This document shows, one piece after another, positions 8,157 through 16,189 of a stretch of DNA of 64,000 nt. Location: the NCBI RefSeq assembly GCF_036108815.1, contig NZ_CP107985.1, forward strand, positions 3,844,001-3,908,000, given 5' to 3'. Under the pieces are notes generated by a model, which saw nothing but the letters and a program-made list of their open reading frames with translations, was not told the DNA's origin and did not search any database. Origin of the DNA: Streptomyces sp. NBC_00353 (GTDB lineage: Bacteria > Actinomycetota > Actinomycetes > Streptomycetales > Streptomycetaceae). Both the position numbers and the translations under genes were made by a program. The stretch's first letter is position 1. Every line of letters begins with the position of its first letter.

Positions 8157-8224
8157 GGGGTTCTCCTCGGCTCGTCCCTGTCCGTCCCCCGTCCCTGGGG
8201 GTCCCGGCGAATATCCCGCCCCGT

Positions 8225-8238
8225 GTGACGGCCGTCAC
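8225..8238. promoter_or_regulatory. 14-bp palindrome between dctA and the two-component genes
   Basis: GTGACGGCCGTCAC is a perfect palindrome in the 130-bp divergent region. It lies ~50 bp from the kinase start and ~70 bp from the dctA start, a suitable place for the response regulator or another dimeric regulator to act on both genes. Confidence 0.45.
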
Positions 8239-8286
8239 CCTTACGTGCATTTCGTTCATATGTTTTCGGCCAGGCAGACTGTGAGC

Positions 8287-10053
8287 ATGCGTCTCCCACG
8301 CCCCCGTACCCGTCCGCGCAGCCTGGCCGGTCAGCTCTTCGCGATGCAGGTGGTGCTGGTTGCGGCCGTGGTGGCGGGGTGCGCGTTCTTCGCGTACGTC
8401 TCCGGGAGCGCGCAGGCGGAGGAGACCGCGACCCGGCAGGTCAGGGCGGCGGCGCTGGCGGTGGCCGATTCGCCGTCCGTACGGGAGGCGATCCGCACCC
8501 CGGACCCGACCGCCGTGCTCCAGCCGTACGCGGAGAAGGTCCGCAGGGACACCGGGATCGCCTTCGTCACGATCATGAGCCCGGACCGGATCCGTTGGAC
8601 GCACCCCGACGCGGAACAGATCGGGGAGACGTTCCTCGGCCACACCGCGAGGGCGCTGCGCGGCGAGACGTTCACGGAGACGTACACCGGCACGCTCGGC
8701 CCCTCGATCCGGGTCGTCACCCCGGTCCGGGACGGCGGCAGGATCACCGGACTGGTCAGCGCGGGCATCACGGTCGAGCGGGTCTCCTCGCAGGTGCGGG
8801 CGCAGCTCGGCGCGCTGGGGCTCGCGGCGGGCGGGGCACTCACCCTCGGCGGCATCGGCACGTATGTGATCAACGCCCGGCTGCGGCGCCACACGCACGG
8901 TATGAACGCCGCCGAGCTGAGCCGGATGCACGACTACCACCAGGCCACGCTGCACGCGGTGCGCGAGGGGCTGCTGATGCTCGACGGGCAGCGCAGGATC
9001 GCGCTGGTCAACGACGCGGGCCGGGAGCTGCTCGGGCTGCCGCCGGGTGCGGTCGGGCGCCGGGTGGCCGAACTGGAACTGCCGGCGCCGCTGACCGGGG
9101 CGCTGCTGGCCTCCGAGGAGCGGGTCGACGAGCTGCATCTGACGGCGGACCGGGTGATCGTGGTCAACACCCGTCCAGTGGTGGGCGGCGAGCAGCGCGG
9201 TACGGTCGTGACCCTCCGCGACCACACGGAACTCCAGGCGCTGTCCGGCGAGTTGGACTCGGAGCGGGGGTTCACCCAGGCGCTGCGCTCGCAGGCGCAC
9301 GAGGCGGCGAACCGGCTGCACACGGTCGTCTCGCTGATCGAACTCGGCCGGGTGGAGGAGGCGGTCGGCTTCGCTACGGCGGAGCTGGAGCTGGCACAGG
9401 TCCTCACCGACCGCGTCGTCGGCGCCGTCGCCGAACCGGTGCTGGCGGCGCTACTGCTGGGCAAGGCGGCGCAGGCGAACGAGCGGGGGGTGGAGCTGGT
9501 GCTCGCGGCCGACAGCGTGATCGACGACGGCGCGCTGCCCGCGACGCTGCCGCAGCGCGATCTGGTGACGATCCTCGGCAATCTGATCGACAACGCGGTG
9601 GATGCCGCGTCGGAGGCGGCGACGGCCCCGCCGCCCGAAGCGGGTGTCCCGTCCGGTGCGGGTGTCACCTCCGGTGCGGGGACCGTGCCCGGGGCCGGGA
9701 TGGCGGCGGACTCCGCAGTCGTGCCCGCCCAGCGCGGTGCGGCACCGCGCCGCGCCGGCCGCGCGCGGGTCACCGTCACCGCGCTCGCCGACGACCGTGA
9801 GCTGCTGCTGCGGGTCGCGGACACCGGGGCCGGGGTCGATCCCGACGTCGCCGCCGAGGTGTTCCACCGCGGCTGGTCGACGCACGGGGCCGGTCGTGGG
9901 CTCGGGCTGGCGCTCGTGCAGCAGGCCGTGCACCGGGCCGGCGGGACGGTCGTGCTCGGCGGGGGTCCGGACGGCGGCGCGGAGTTCACCGTACGGCTGC
10001 CGCTGTCGCCCTCGCCCACGCAGCAGCACACGCCGAAGGAGCCCACCCCGTGA
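8287..10053 (+). CDS. CitA/DcuS-like sensor histidine kinase
   Basis: A 588-residue membrane sensor kinase. TM1 is about residues 16-38, an extracytoplasmic single-Cache/PAS sensor spans ~40-165, TM2 ~178-198, then a cytoplasmic PAS domain (~215-320), the H box with H338 in AHEAANRLH, and a HATPase domain (N box GNLIDNAVDA ~431-440, G boxes ADTGAGVDP and GRGLGLALV). The H338-x3-N342 pattern is typical of the CitA/DcuS class that senses citrate or C4-dicarboxylates. The ATPase domain has an unusual ~45-residue Ala/Gly/Pro insertion (about 446-491). GTG at 8281 is an alternative start. It overlaps the response regulator gene by 4 bp. The likely target is the divergent symporter gene. Confidence 0.92.
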   Translation: MRLPRPRTRPRSLAGQLFAMQVVLVAAVVAGCAFFAYVSGSAQAEETATRQVRAAALAVADSPSVREAIRTPDPTAVLQPYAEKVRRDTGIAFVTIMSPDRIRWTHPDAEQIGETFLGHTARALRGETFTETYTGTLGPSIRVVTPVRDGGRITGLVSAGITVERVSSQVRAQLGALGLAAGGALTLGGIGTYVINARLRRHTHGMNAAELSRMHDYHQATLHAVREGLLMLDGQRRIALVNDAGRELLGLPPGAVGRRVAELELPAPLTGALLASEERVDELHLTADRVIVVNTRPVVGGEQRGTVVTLRDHTELQALSGELDSERGFTQALRSQAHEAANRLHTVVSLIELGRVEEAVGFATAELELAQVLTDRVVGAVAEPVLAALLLGKAAQANERGVELVLAADSVIDDGALPATLPQRDLVTILGNLIDNAVDAASEAATAPPPEAGVPSGAGVTSGAGTVPGAGMAADSAVVPAQRGAAPRRAGRARVTVTALADDRELLLRVADTGAGVDPDVAAEVFHRGWSTHGAGRGLGLALVQQAVHRAGGTVVLGGGPDGGAEFTVRLPLSPSPTQQHTPKEPTP

Positions 10054-10724
10054 TCCAGGTGCTGGTCGTCGAGGACGATCCCGTGGCCGCCGACGCGCAC
10101 AGGCTGTACGTCGGCCGGGTCCCCGGCTTCACCGTGGCCGCGGTCGCGCATTCGCGTGCGGAGGCGGTACGGGCGCTGGACCGTACCCAGGTCGATCTGT
10201 TGCTCCTGGACCTGTACCTGCCCGATGGACACGGTCTGCAGCTGCTGCGGTCGCTGCGCGCCGCCGGGCACACGGCGGATGTCATCGCCGTGACGTCGGC
10301 GCGTGATCTGGGGGTGGTCCGGGAAGGGGTGTCGCTCGGTGTCGTCCAGTACGTGCTGAAGCCGTTCACCTTCGCCACCCTGCGCGACCGCCTCATGCGC
10401 TACGCCGAGTTCCGTGCGGCGGCCGGTGAGGCGAGCGGCCAGGACGAGGTGGACCGGGCCCTCGGCGCGCTCCGGGCTCCGCAGCCGTCCCGGCTGCCCA
10501 AGGGGCTGAGCGGCCCGACGCTGGAGGCGGTGACCCGTGTGCTGCGGGCCTCCCCGGACGGGGTGACCGCAGCCGCGACGGGCGTGGAGCTGGGCATCTC
10601 GCGGATCACCGCACGCCGCTATCTGGAGCACCTGGTGACGGTGGGCCGCGCCGTCCGCAGTCCGCAGTACGGACAGATCGGGCGGCCGGAACTGCACTAC
10701 CGGTGGGTGGCCGAAACTCGCTGA
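10050..10724 (+). CDS. CitB/DcuR-like response regulator
   Basis: A 224-residue response regulator paired with the upstream kinase by a GTGA overlap. The receiver domain (about 1-120) has acidic residues D9/D10, the phosphoacceptor D54 in LLLDLYLP, and K104 in VLKPF. The C-terminal third contains a winged HTH-like segment around GVTAAATGVELGISRITARRYLEHL, as in the DcuR/CitB group. It should activate uptake or metabolism of C4-dicarboxylates or citrate when the kinase binds its ligand, most simply by acting on the divergent symporter promoter. The GTG start has no separate strong ribosome site, fitting coupled translation. Confidence 0.93.
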   Translation: MIQVLVVEDDPVAADAHRLYVGRVPGFTVAAVAHSRAEAVRALDRTQVDLLLLDLYLPDGHGLQLLRSLRAAGHTADVIAVTSARDLGVVREGVSLGVVQYVLKPFTFATLRDRLMRYAEFRAAAGEASGQDEVDRALGALRAPQPSRLPKGLSGPTLEAVTRVLRASPDGVTAAATGVELGISRITARRYLEHLVTVGRAVRSPQYGQIGRPELHYRWVAETR

Positions 10725-10828
10725 CCGTACGCCCGTCCGTACGTCCGGCCGCGCCGACGCCCATCCGCACATCCAACTGCATTTCCACCCGTACGCCCCA
10801 CGGACAACAAGCGCTTCCCGCACGGGGA

Positions 10829-10858
10829 TTGACCTTGTCGACGGGCCGGTCCTACGGT
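10829..10858 (+). promoter_or_regulatory. Promoter of the sugar ABC operon
   Basis: TTGACC (10829-10834) and TACGGT (10853-10858) with an 18-bp spacer precede the operon. A strong GAGGAGG ribosome site is at 10884-10890. I did not find an obvious repressor palindrome next to this promoter. Confidence 0.55.
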
Positions 10859-10898
10859 CACGGTCTCAGCCCCCCGTGGCTATGAGGAGGTCGTGCCC

Positions 10899-12260
10899 GT
10901 GCGCCCCACCGCCCCACTGATCCTCGCCGCCGCAGTCACCGTTCTGACTGCCGGCTCGCTGACCGCCTGCTCCTCCGGTTCCGGCAGTGATCCGGACACC
11001 GTGAAGGTCGCGTACAACCGTTCCACGGACAACAAGATCCGGTTCAAGGACGCCTATCTCGAGTCCGTGAAGAAGCAGTTCGAGAAGGAACACCCCGGCA
11101 AGAAGATCAAGTTGATACCGATTCAGGCTGCGGACAACGACTATGCCACCAAGGTGCAGCAGATGATGCGCTCGCCGAAGACGGCACCGGATCTGGTCTA
11201 CGAGGACACCTTCCGGATCAACTCCGACATCAAGGCCGGCTATCTGCGGCCGCTGGACGCATATCTCGCCAAGTGGGACACCTGGAGCCAGTTCGTGGAC
11301 ACGGCGAAGGCCGCTGCGAAGGCCGAGGACGGCAAGACGTACGGCGTCCCGGACGGCACCGACACCCGCGGGCTCTGGTACAACAAGAAGATCTTCGCCA
11401 AGGCGGGGCTGCCGGCCGACTGGCAGCCGAAGAACTGGGAAGAGGTCCTGGACGCGGCCCGCGCGGTCAAGAAGAAGGTCCCCGGCGTCATCCCGCTGAA
11501 TGTATACACGGGCAAGGCCCCGGGCGAGGCCGCGGTGATGCAGGGCTTCGAGATGCTGCTGTACGGGACCGGCGACGACCCGCTCTACGACCCCGGCGCC
11601 AAGAAGTGGGTGGCCGGCGGACAGGGCTTCCGTGACGCGCTGGGCTTCGTGGGGACCGTGTACGGGGAGAAGCTCGGCCCCGATCCGTCCGACGCGCTCG
11701 ACCCCAACGTCGGTACGCATGTGGCCACCGAGTGGTTCCCCGAGGGCAAGCTGGCCATCTCGCTGGACGGCTCCTGGATGGGCCAGAACTGGATCAACGA
11801 GGGACCCAAGGCGTGGCCCGAGTGGAAGACGGAGCTCGGCCAGACCCCGATGCCCACCCAGAACGGCCAGGCGCCCGGGAAGGTGTCCATGTCGGGCGGC
11901 TGGACCTGGGCGATCCCGCAGAAGGCCAAGAACGCCGATCTGGCCTGGGAGTTCGTCAAGACGATGCAGACCCCGCAGAACGCGGCCAAGTGGGATGTGG
12001 TGGGTGCGCAGATCGCGGTGCGTGAGGACGTGGCGAAGGATCCGACGTATCTGAAGTCGATGCCGGGCATCGACTTCTTCACCGGCCTCGTCCAGTACAC
12101 CCACTACCGTCCCGCTCTGCCCGTCTATCCGCAGGTGTCGACGGCCATCGGTGAGGCGATGGAGAAGGTGACGACGGGCGACGGATCGCCGGAGTCGGCG
12201 GCGAAGGAGTACGACGAGCAGCTGAAGACCCTCGTCGACGGCGCGGTCGTCACGAAGTGA
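10899..12260 (+). CDS. Sugar ABC transporter substrate-binding lipoprotein
   Basis: A solute-binding lipoprotein of ABC importer family 1 (carbohydrate uptake 1), about 453 residues. The signal peptide ends in a lipobox LTAC, so the mature protein is lipid-anchored outside the membrane. The body shows family features such as DLVYEDTFRINSDI and LAISLDGSWMGQNWI, where Trp and Asp usually contact sugar. I chose GTG at 10899 because it lies 8 nt after AGGAGG; the GTG at 10893 is only 2 nt away. It is the first gene of a three-gene operon with two permeases; no ATPase is encoded here, so the shared MsiK-type ATPase probably energises it. The sugar cannot be named from sequence. Confidence 0.93.
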   Translation: MRPTAPLILAAAVTVLTAGSLTACSSGSGSDPDTVKVAYNRSTDNKIRFKDAYLESVKKQFEKEHPGKKIKLIPIQAADNDYATKVQQMMRSPKTAPDLVYEDTFRINSDIKAGYLRPLDAYLAKWDTWSQFVDTAKAAAKAEDGKTYGVPDGTDTRGLWYNKKIFAKAGLPADWQPKNWEEVLDAARAVKKKVPGVIPLNVYTGKAPGEAAVMQGFEMLLYGTGDDPLYDPGAKKWVAGGQGFRDALGFVGTVYGEKLGPDPSDALDPNVGTHVATEWFPEGKLAISLDGSWMGQNWINEGPKAWPEWKTELGQTPMPTQNGQAPGKVSMSGGWTWAIPQKAKNADLAWEFVKTMQTPQNAAKWDVVGAQIAVREDVAKDPTYLKSMPGIDFFTGLVQYTHYRPALPVYPQVSTAIGEAMEKVTTGDGSPESAAKEYDEQLKTLVDGAVVTK

Positions 12261-13201
12261 GCGGCGCCGCGTCGAAAGCCGGACCCCTGCGATCGCGGCG
12301 AGCGGGGTCGTGGCGGCAGGCAGGGTCGCGGCGGCGTGCGGGGTCGTGGCGGCAGGCGGGGCGGTGGCTGCCGATCGCCCCCGCCACCGCGCTGCTGCTG
12401 CTCTTCCTCGCGGGCCCCATCGGCTACTGCGTATGGATCGCCTTCACCAACACCCAGCTGACCGGATCGTCGAGCTCCGACTTCGTCGGCTTCGCCAACT
12501 TCCGGCGGGCGTTCGCCGACGACAACTTCCGCAACGCCGTCCAGCTGACACTCGCCTTCACCTTCCTGTCGTCGATCGTCGGACAGAACACGCTGGGACT
12601 GGCGCTCGCGGGCCTGATGCGGGCCGCGTCCCGCCCGGTCCGTACGGTCACCGGGGCGCTGGTCATCACGGCCTGGGTCCTGCCGGAGATCGTCGCGGCA
12701 TTCCTGCTGTACGCGTTCTTCCGCCGCGAGGGCACTTTGAACGCGATCCTGGACCAGCTCCATCTGCCGTCCCAGAACTGGCTGTTCACGCTGCCGATCC
12801 TGGCAGTGTCGTTCGCCAATGTGTGGCGCGGGACGGCGTTCTCGATGCTGATCTACTCGGCGGCGCTGGCCGAGATCCCGCAGGACATCACGGAGGCCGC
12901 CGAGGTCGACGGGGCGAGCGGGCCGCGCCGGCTGTGGCACATCACGCTGCCGATGATCCGCCGTTCCATCGGCACCAATCTGATGCTCAACACCCTCTCC
13001 ACGCTCTCCGTGTTCGGACTGATCTGGGCGATGACCCGCGGCGGTCCGGGCAACCGCAGCCAGACGCTTCCGGTGTTCATGTACGACCAGGCGTTCGTGA
13101 ACAGTCTGATCGGCTACGGAACGGCGGTGGCGCTGCTGCTGCTTCTGGTGGGATCCCTGTTCTCGATCGTCTATCTGCGGCTGATGAAGGTGGAGGTGTG
13201 A
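12257..13201 (+). CDS. Sugar ABC transporter permease (MalF type)
   Basis: A 314-residue inner-membrane permease of the binding-protein-dependent type with about six membrane segments. The EAA loop that docks the ATPase is visible as EAAEVDGASGPRRLWHITLPM. The GTG start overlaps the stop of the binding-protein gene by 4 bp. The first ~35 residues form an Arg/Trp/Ser-rich cytoplasmic extension with an internal repeat (RAGSWRQAG twice), absent from ordinary MalF-type permeases of this size class. It pairs with the next permease to form the heterodimeric channel. Confidence 0.93.
   Translation: MSGAASKAGPLRSRRAGSWRQAGSRRRAGSWRQAGRWLPIAPATALLLLFLAGPIGYCVWIAFTNTQLTGSSSSDFVGFANFRRAFADDNFRNAVQLTLAFTFLSSIVGQNTLGLALAGLMRAASRPVRTVTGALVITAWVLPEIVAAFLLYAFFRREGTLNAILDQLHLPSQNWLFTLPILAVSFANVWRGTAFSMLIYSAALAEIPQDITEAAEVDGASGPRRLWHITLPMIRRSIGTNLMLNTLSTLSVFGLIWAMTRGGPGNRSQTLPVFMYDQAFVNSLIGYGTAVALLLLLVGSLFSIVYLRLMKVEV
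12302..12357 (+). repeat. In-frame 36-bp repeat in the permease N-terminus
   Basis: A perfect 20-bp sequence occurs at 12302-12321 and again at 12338-12357, a period of 36 bp or 12 codons. It gives RAGSWRQAG twice in the cytoplasmic N-terminus. Because the period is a multiple of three, copy number could change without breaking the frame. Confidence 0.8.
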
Positions 13202-13206
13202 CGGGC

Positions 13207-14046
13207 GTGAAAGGCGTGACGACGTCCCGGCGCACCCGGGCGCGGCTGGCGTCCGACGGGGCGCTGCTGCTGGTCGCGGTGGCGTTCGCGCTGCCGCTGA
13301 TGTGGCTGCTCTTCGCCTCGTTGGACGGCAGCGCCGATCTTCGGGTGCGACCGCCGACGTCACCGACTCTGGAGAACTTCGACGCGGTCCTCACCGACGA
13401 GATCACCTTCACGCCGATGCTCAACAGTCTGCTGCTGTGCGGCAGTGCGACGCTGCTGACCGTGGTGTGCGCGGCGCTGGCCGCGTATCCGCTGTCCCGC
13501 CACCGCTCGCGCCTGACCCGCCCGTATCTGCTGACGATCCTGTTCACGACATGTCTGCCGATCACCGCGATCATGGTGCCGGTGTACGGGCTCTTCGTAC
13601 AGGTCGATCTGATCGACACGATGTACGGGACGGCGCTCTTCCTCGCCACCGCCCAGCTGCCGTTCGCCATCTGGCTGATGAAGAACTTCATGGACGGCGT
13701 GCCGAAGGTGCTGGAGGAGGCGGCCTGGACGGACGGGGCGTCGACGACACAGACGCTGGTCCGGGTGGTGCTGCCGCTGATGGGGCCGGGGGTGGGCGTG
13801 GTGACGATCTACACCTTCATCATGCTGTGGGGGAACTTCTTCGTCCCCTTCATGCTGCTGCTCTCGCCCGAGCAACTCCCGGCCTCCGTCTCGATCTTCA
13901 CCTTTTTCGGCAACTACGGATCGGTGGTCTACGGGCAGCTGGCGGCGTTCTCGATCCTGTACTCGACGCCGGTACTGCTGCTGTACATCCTGATCTCGCG
14001 CCGCCTCGGCGGCGGGTTCGCCCTGGGCGGCGCGGTCAAGGGATGA
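13207..14046 (+). CDS. Sugar ABC transporter permease (MalG type)
   Basis: The second permease of the importer, about 279 residues and six membrane segments. The EAA loop is EAAWTDGASTTQTLVRVVLPL. Three in-frame GTG codons are possible starts: 13198 (overlapping the previous stop but only one base from GGAGG), 13207 (10 nt spacing) and 13216; I prefer 13207. The protein forms the channel with the MalF-type partner. No ATP-binding gene follows; the operon ends here and an HTH regulator gene with its own promoter comes next. Confidence 0.92.
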   Translation: MKGVTTSRRTRARLASDGALLLVAVAFALPLMWLLFASLDGSADLRVRPPTSPTLENFDAVLTDEITFTPMLNSLLLCGSATLLTVVCAALAAYPLSRHRSRLTRPYLLTILFTTCLPITAIMVPVYGLFVQVDLIDTMYGTALFLATAQLPFAIWLMKNFMDGVPKVLEEAAWTDGASTTQTLVRVVLPLMGPGVGVVTIYTFIMLWGNFFVPFMLLLSPEQLPASVSIFTFFGNYGSVVYGQLAAFSILYSTPVLLLYILISRRLGGGFALGGAVKG

Positions 14047-14102
14047 GCGGGCGGCGCGGGCTAGGACGTTCCTACGAGCCGTGATCTCGGTCGAACAGAC
14101 CG

Positions 14103-14131
14103 TAGTCAGGCCGGGTCCCGGCTCCTACGGT
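14103..14131 (+). promoter_or_regulatory. Leaderless promoter of the HTH gene
   Basis: TAGTCA (14103-14108) and TACGGT (14126-14131) are 17 bp apart, and TACGGT ends 6 nt before GTG 14138. The transcript would start at or next to the start codon. Confidence 0.55.
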
Positions 14132-14137
14132 GGGGCC

Positions 14138-14821
14138 GTGCACCCCACCCCGCCTTTCAATGCCCCCGCCGCGCGCCGACTGCGCGAGGCCCTGGGGATG
14201 GCGCCCGGTCATGTCGCCTACGGCCTCAGCGCCCAGTACGGACTCCGGATCAGCGCGGACACCGTCGCCGCCTGGGAGCGTGGTCTCGCGCTGCCCGACG
14301 AGAAGGAACTCATGGCGCTGGCCGGAGTGCTGTGGTGCGCGCCGGGCGAGCTGCTGACCGCCGCCCGCACCCTGCGCGAACACCGGGTGGCCCGTGGCCT
14401 GGCCGTGGACGAGCTGGCGCGGCTGCTGGGGCTGGCGGTCTCCGCGTATCAGCGGATGGAGGAGTCCGGGCGCTGGCGCGGCAACGAACGCCAGTCCGCG
14501 GCACTCAGCGAGGCGTTGCAGCTGACGGCGGCCGACTTCGTGACGGCGACGGGACGGCACAAGGAGCTCGGGGAGCTGCTGCGCAGCGCGGTGACAACGC
14601 GCTGGCAGGCGTACACCCGGCCGGTGGCGAAGCTGGTGCCGCTGGAGCGGCGGCGGCTGCAGGACGTGCTGGAACAGCTGCACGCCGACTACCAGGCAAT
14701 GATGGTGTCGACGCTGAGCTGGAGCACAGGAGGTCCGGAGCGGGCGGGCGCGGACGGGGAGGCGGGACGGGCGTTTCTGGACGGGATCGTGGAGCGGTTC
14801 TGGGAGACGGCGGAGGCGTAG
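14138..14821 (+). CDS. Double helix-turn-helix (XRE-like) DNA-binding protein
   Basis: A 227-residue predicted regulator. The first HTH region (about residues 10-75) includes YGLRISADTVAAWERGLALPDEKEL, the XRE pattern of a recognition helix followed by WERG. A second region (about 85-145, LAVDELARLLGLAVSAYQRMEESG) resembles another HTH of the same type. The C-terminal third is helical with no known domain that I recognise. GTG 14138 is preferred over upstream codons because of the -10 box 6 nt before it. It lies convergent to pfkA and upstream of the central-carbon block, but nothing in the sequence identifies its targets. Confidence 0.8.
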   Translation: MHPTPPFNAPAARRLREALGMAPGHVAYGLSAQYGLRISADTVAAWERGLALPDEKELMALAGVLWCAPGELLTAARTLREHRVARGLAVDELARLLGLAVSAYQRMEESGRWRGNERQSAALSEALQLTAADFVTATGRHKELGELLRSAVTTRWQAYTRPVAKLVPLERRRLQDVLEQLHADYQAMMVSTLSWSTGGPERAGADGEAGRAFLDGIVERFWETAEA

Positions 14822-14897
14822 CGCGGCCGACGGCCGGCCGGCCGGTCCTCGGAGGCCGCCCCCGAAGCCGGCCCCCGAAGAGCGTCGGACCCGCCGG

Positions 14898-15923
14898 TCA
14901 GAACACCGACTCCGCCTCGTACATCCGGTCCTTCGGCACCGTCTTCAGCTGTGTGATCGCGTCCGCCAGCGGCACCATCTTGATGTCGTTGCCGCGCAGC
15001 GCCGTCATCCGGCCGAAGTCGCCCCGGTGTGCCGCCTCGACCGCGTGCCAGCCGAAGCGGGTCGCCAGCACCCGGTCGTACGCGGTCGGCGTGCCACCGC
15101 GCTGGACATGGCCGAGAATGACCGGCCGGGCCTCCTTGCCGAGGCGGGTCTCCAGCTCGACCGCGAGCCGGTTGCCGATGCCCTGGAAGCGTTCGTGGCC
15201 GAATTGGTCGATCTCGCCCTTGGCGTACGGCATCGAGCCCTCGACCGGGTGCGCGCCCTCGGCGACGCAGATGACCGCGAACTTCTTGCCGCGGGCGAAG
15301 CGCTCCTCGACCATCTTGACCAGGTCCGCGACCTCGAACGGCCGCTCGGGCAGACAGATGCCGTGCGCACCGCCCGCCATGCCGGACTCCAGCGCGATCC
15401 AGCCCGCGTGCCGGCCCATCACCTCGACGACCATGACCCGCTGGTGCGATTCGGCCGTGGTCTTGAGACGGTCTATGGCTTCGGTGGCGACGCCGACCGC
15501 CGTGTCGAAGCCGAAGGTGCGGTCGGTGGACGAGATGTCGTTGTCGATGGTCTTCGGAACGCCGACGACGGGCATTCCGGCGTCCGACAGCATCCGGGCC
15601 GCGGTGAGGGTGCCCTCGCCGCCGATCGGGATCAGCACGTCGATGCCGTAACGGCGGCTCAGCTCGTCACAGTTCTCGGCGGCTTCGCGGAGCCTGTCGC
15701 GCTCCAGCCGGGCCGAGCCGAGAATGGTGCCGCCGTGCGCGAGGATGCCACTGACCGCGTTGAGGTCGAGGGGGCGGAAGTGGCCGTCGAGGAGTCCCTT
15801 GAAGCCGTCCTCGAACCCGATGACTTCATCGCCGTGACCCACCACGGCGCGGTGCACGACCGACCGGATCACTGCGTTCAGACCTGGGCAATCGCCGCCT
15901 GCGGTGAGAACTCCGATGCGCAT
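14898..15923 (-). CDS. pfkA: 6-phosphofructokinase (group III type)
   Basis: A 341-residue PfkA that phosphorylates fructose 6-phosphate to the 1,6-bisphosphate in glycolysis. Using E. coli-like numbering, which fits without gaps, the nucleotide site is G10-D-C-P-G and G101-G-E-G104-T, and the catalytic loop is P123-K124-T125-I-D127-N-D. G104 points to ATP as donor, because PPi enzymes have Asp there; K124 is nevertheless the PPi-type residue. This mixed pair is the known pattern of actinomycete group III ATP enzymes. E103 replaces the usual Asp. The ATG at 15923 follows AGGAG; the upstream extension to 16124 is non-coding. It diverges from pta. Confidence 0.95.
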   Translation of the reverse strand: MRIGVLTAGGDCPGLNAVIRSVVHRAVVGHGDEVIGFEDGFKGLLDGHFRPLDLNAVSGILAHGGTILGSARLERDRLREAAENCDELSRRYGIDVLIPIGGEGTLTAARMLSDAGMPVVGVPKTIDNDISSTDRTFGFDTAVGVATEAIDRLKTTAESHQRVMVVEVMGRHAGWIALESGMAGGAHGICLPERPFEVADLVKMVEERFARGKKFAVICVAEGAHPVEGSMPYAKGEIDQFGHERFQGIGNRLAVELETRLGKEARPVILGHVQRGGTPTAYDRVLATRFGWHAVEAAHRGDFGRMTALRGNDIKMVPLADAITQLKTVPKDRMYEAESVF

Positions 15924-16129
15924 CGTGCCGTATCTCCTGCTCGTTAGTGCCGTGCATTTCGGGGGCGACCGCGGAATCCCCCGTACCGTGAGCCACAACG
16001 ATTGTCCCACGTCAGGTCCGGACCTCGCGCTCTCGGCCTGTCCGGGGCGCGGCACCCGACCGCTGCAGGACGTGTGCAGCACCCCGGAACAGGGGCTTTC
16101 GCCCGGGGGGCGGCTGGTCCGCACCCGCA

Positions 16130-16153
16130 GGTATCGTCAAAACGGGCGATACC
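16130..16153. promoter_or_regulatory. Inverted repeat upstream of pta
   Basis: GGTATCG (16130-16136) and CGATACC (16147-16153) are perfect inverted repeats around a 10-bp spacer, 36 bp before the pta start in the pfkA-pta divergent region. The geometry suits a dimeric repressor or activator of the pta-ackA operon. The regulator is unknown. Confidence 0.5.
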
Positions 16154-16189
16154 ACACCAACCGGCAGCCAGAACGACGGGAGAGCATGC

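Noticed and set aside
6729..8228. A 499-codon + strand ORF opposite dctA
   Set aside because: Shadow with His/Asp/Arg-rich non-protein composition; the minus strand holds an intact symporter.
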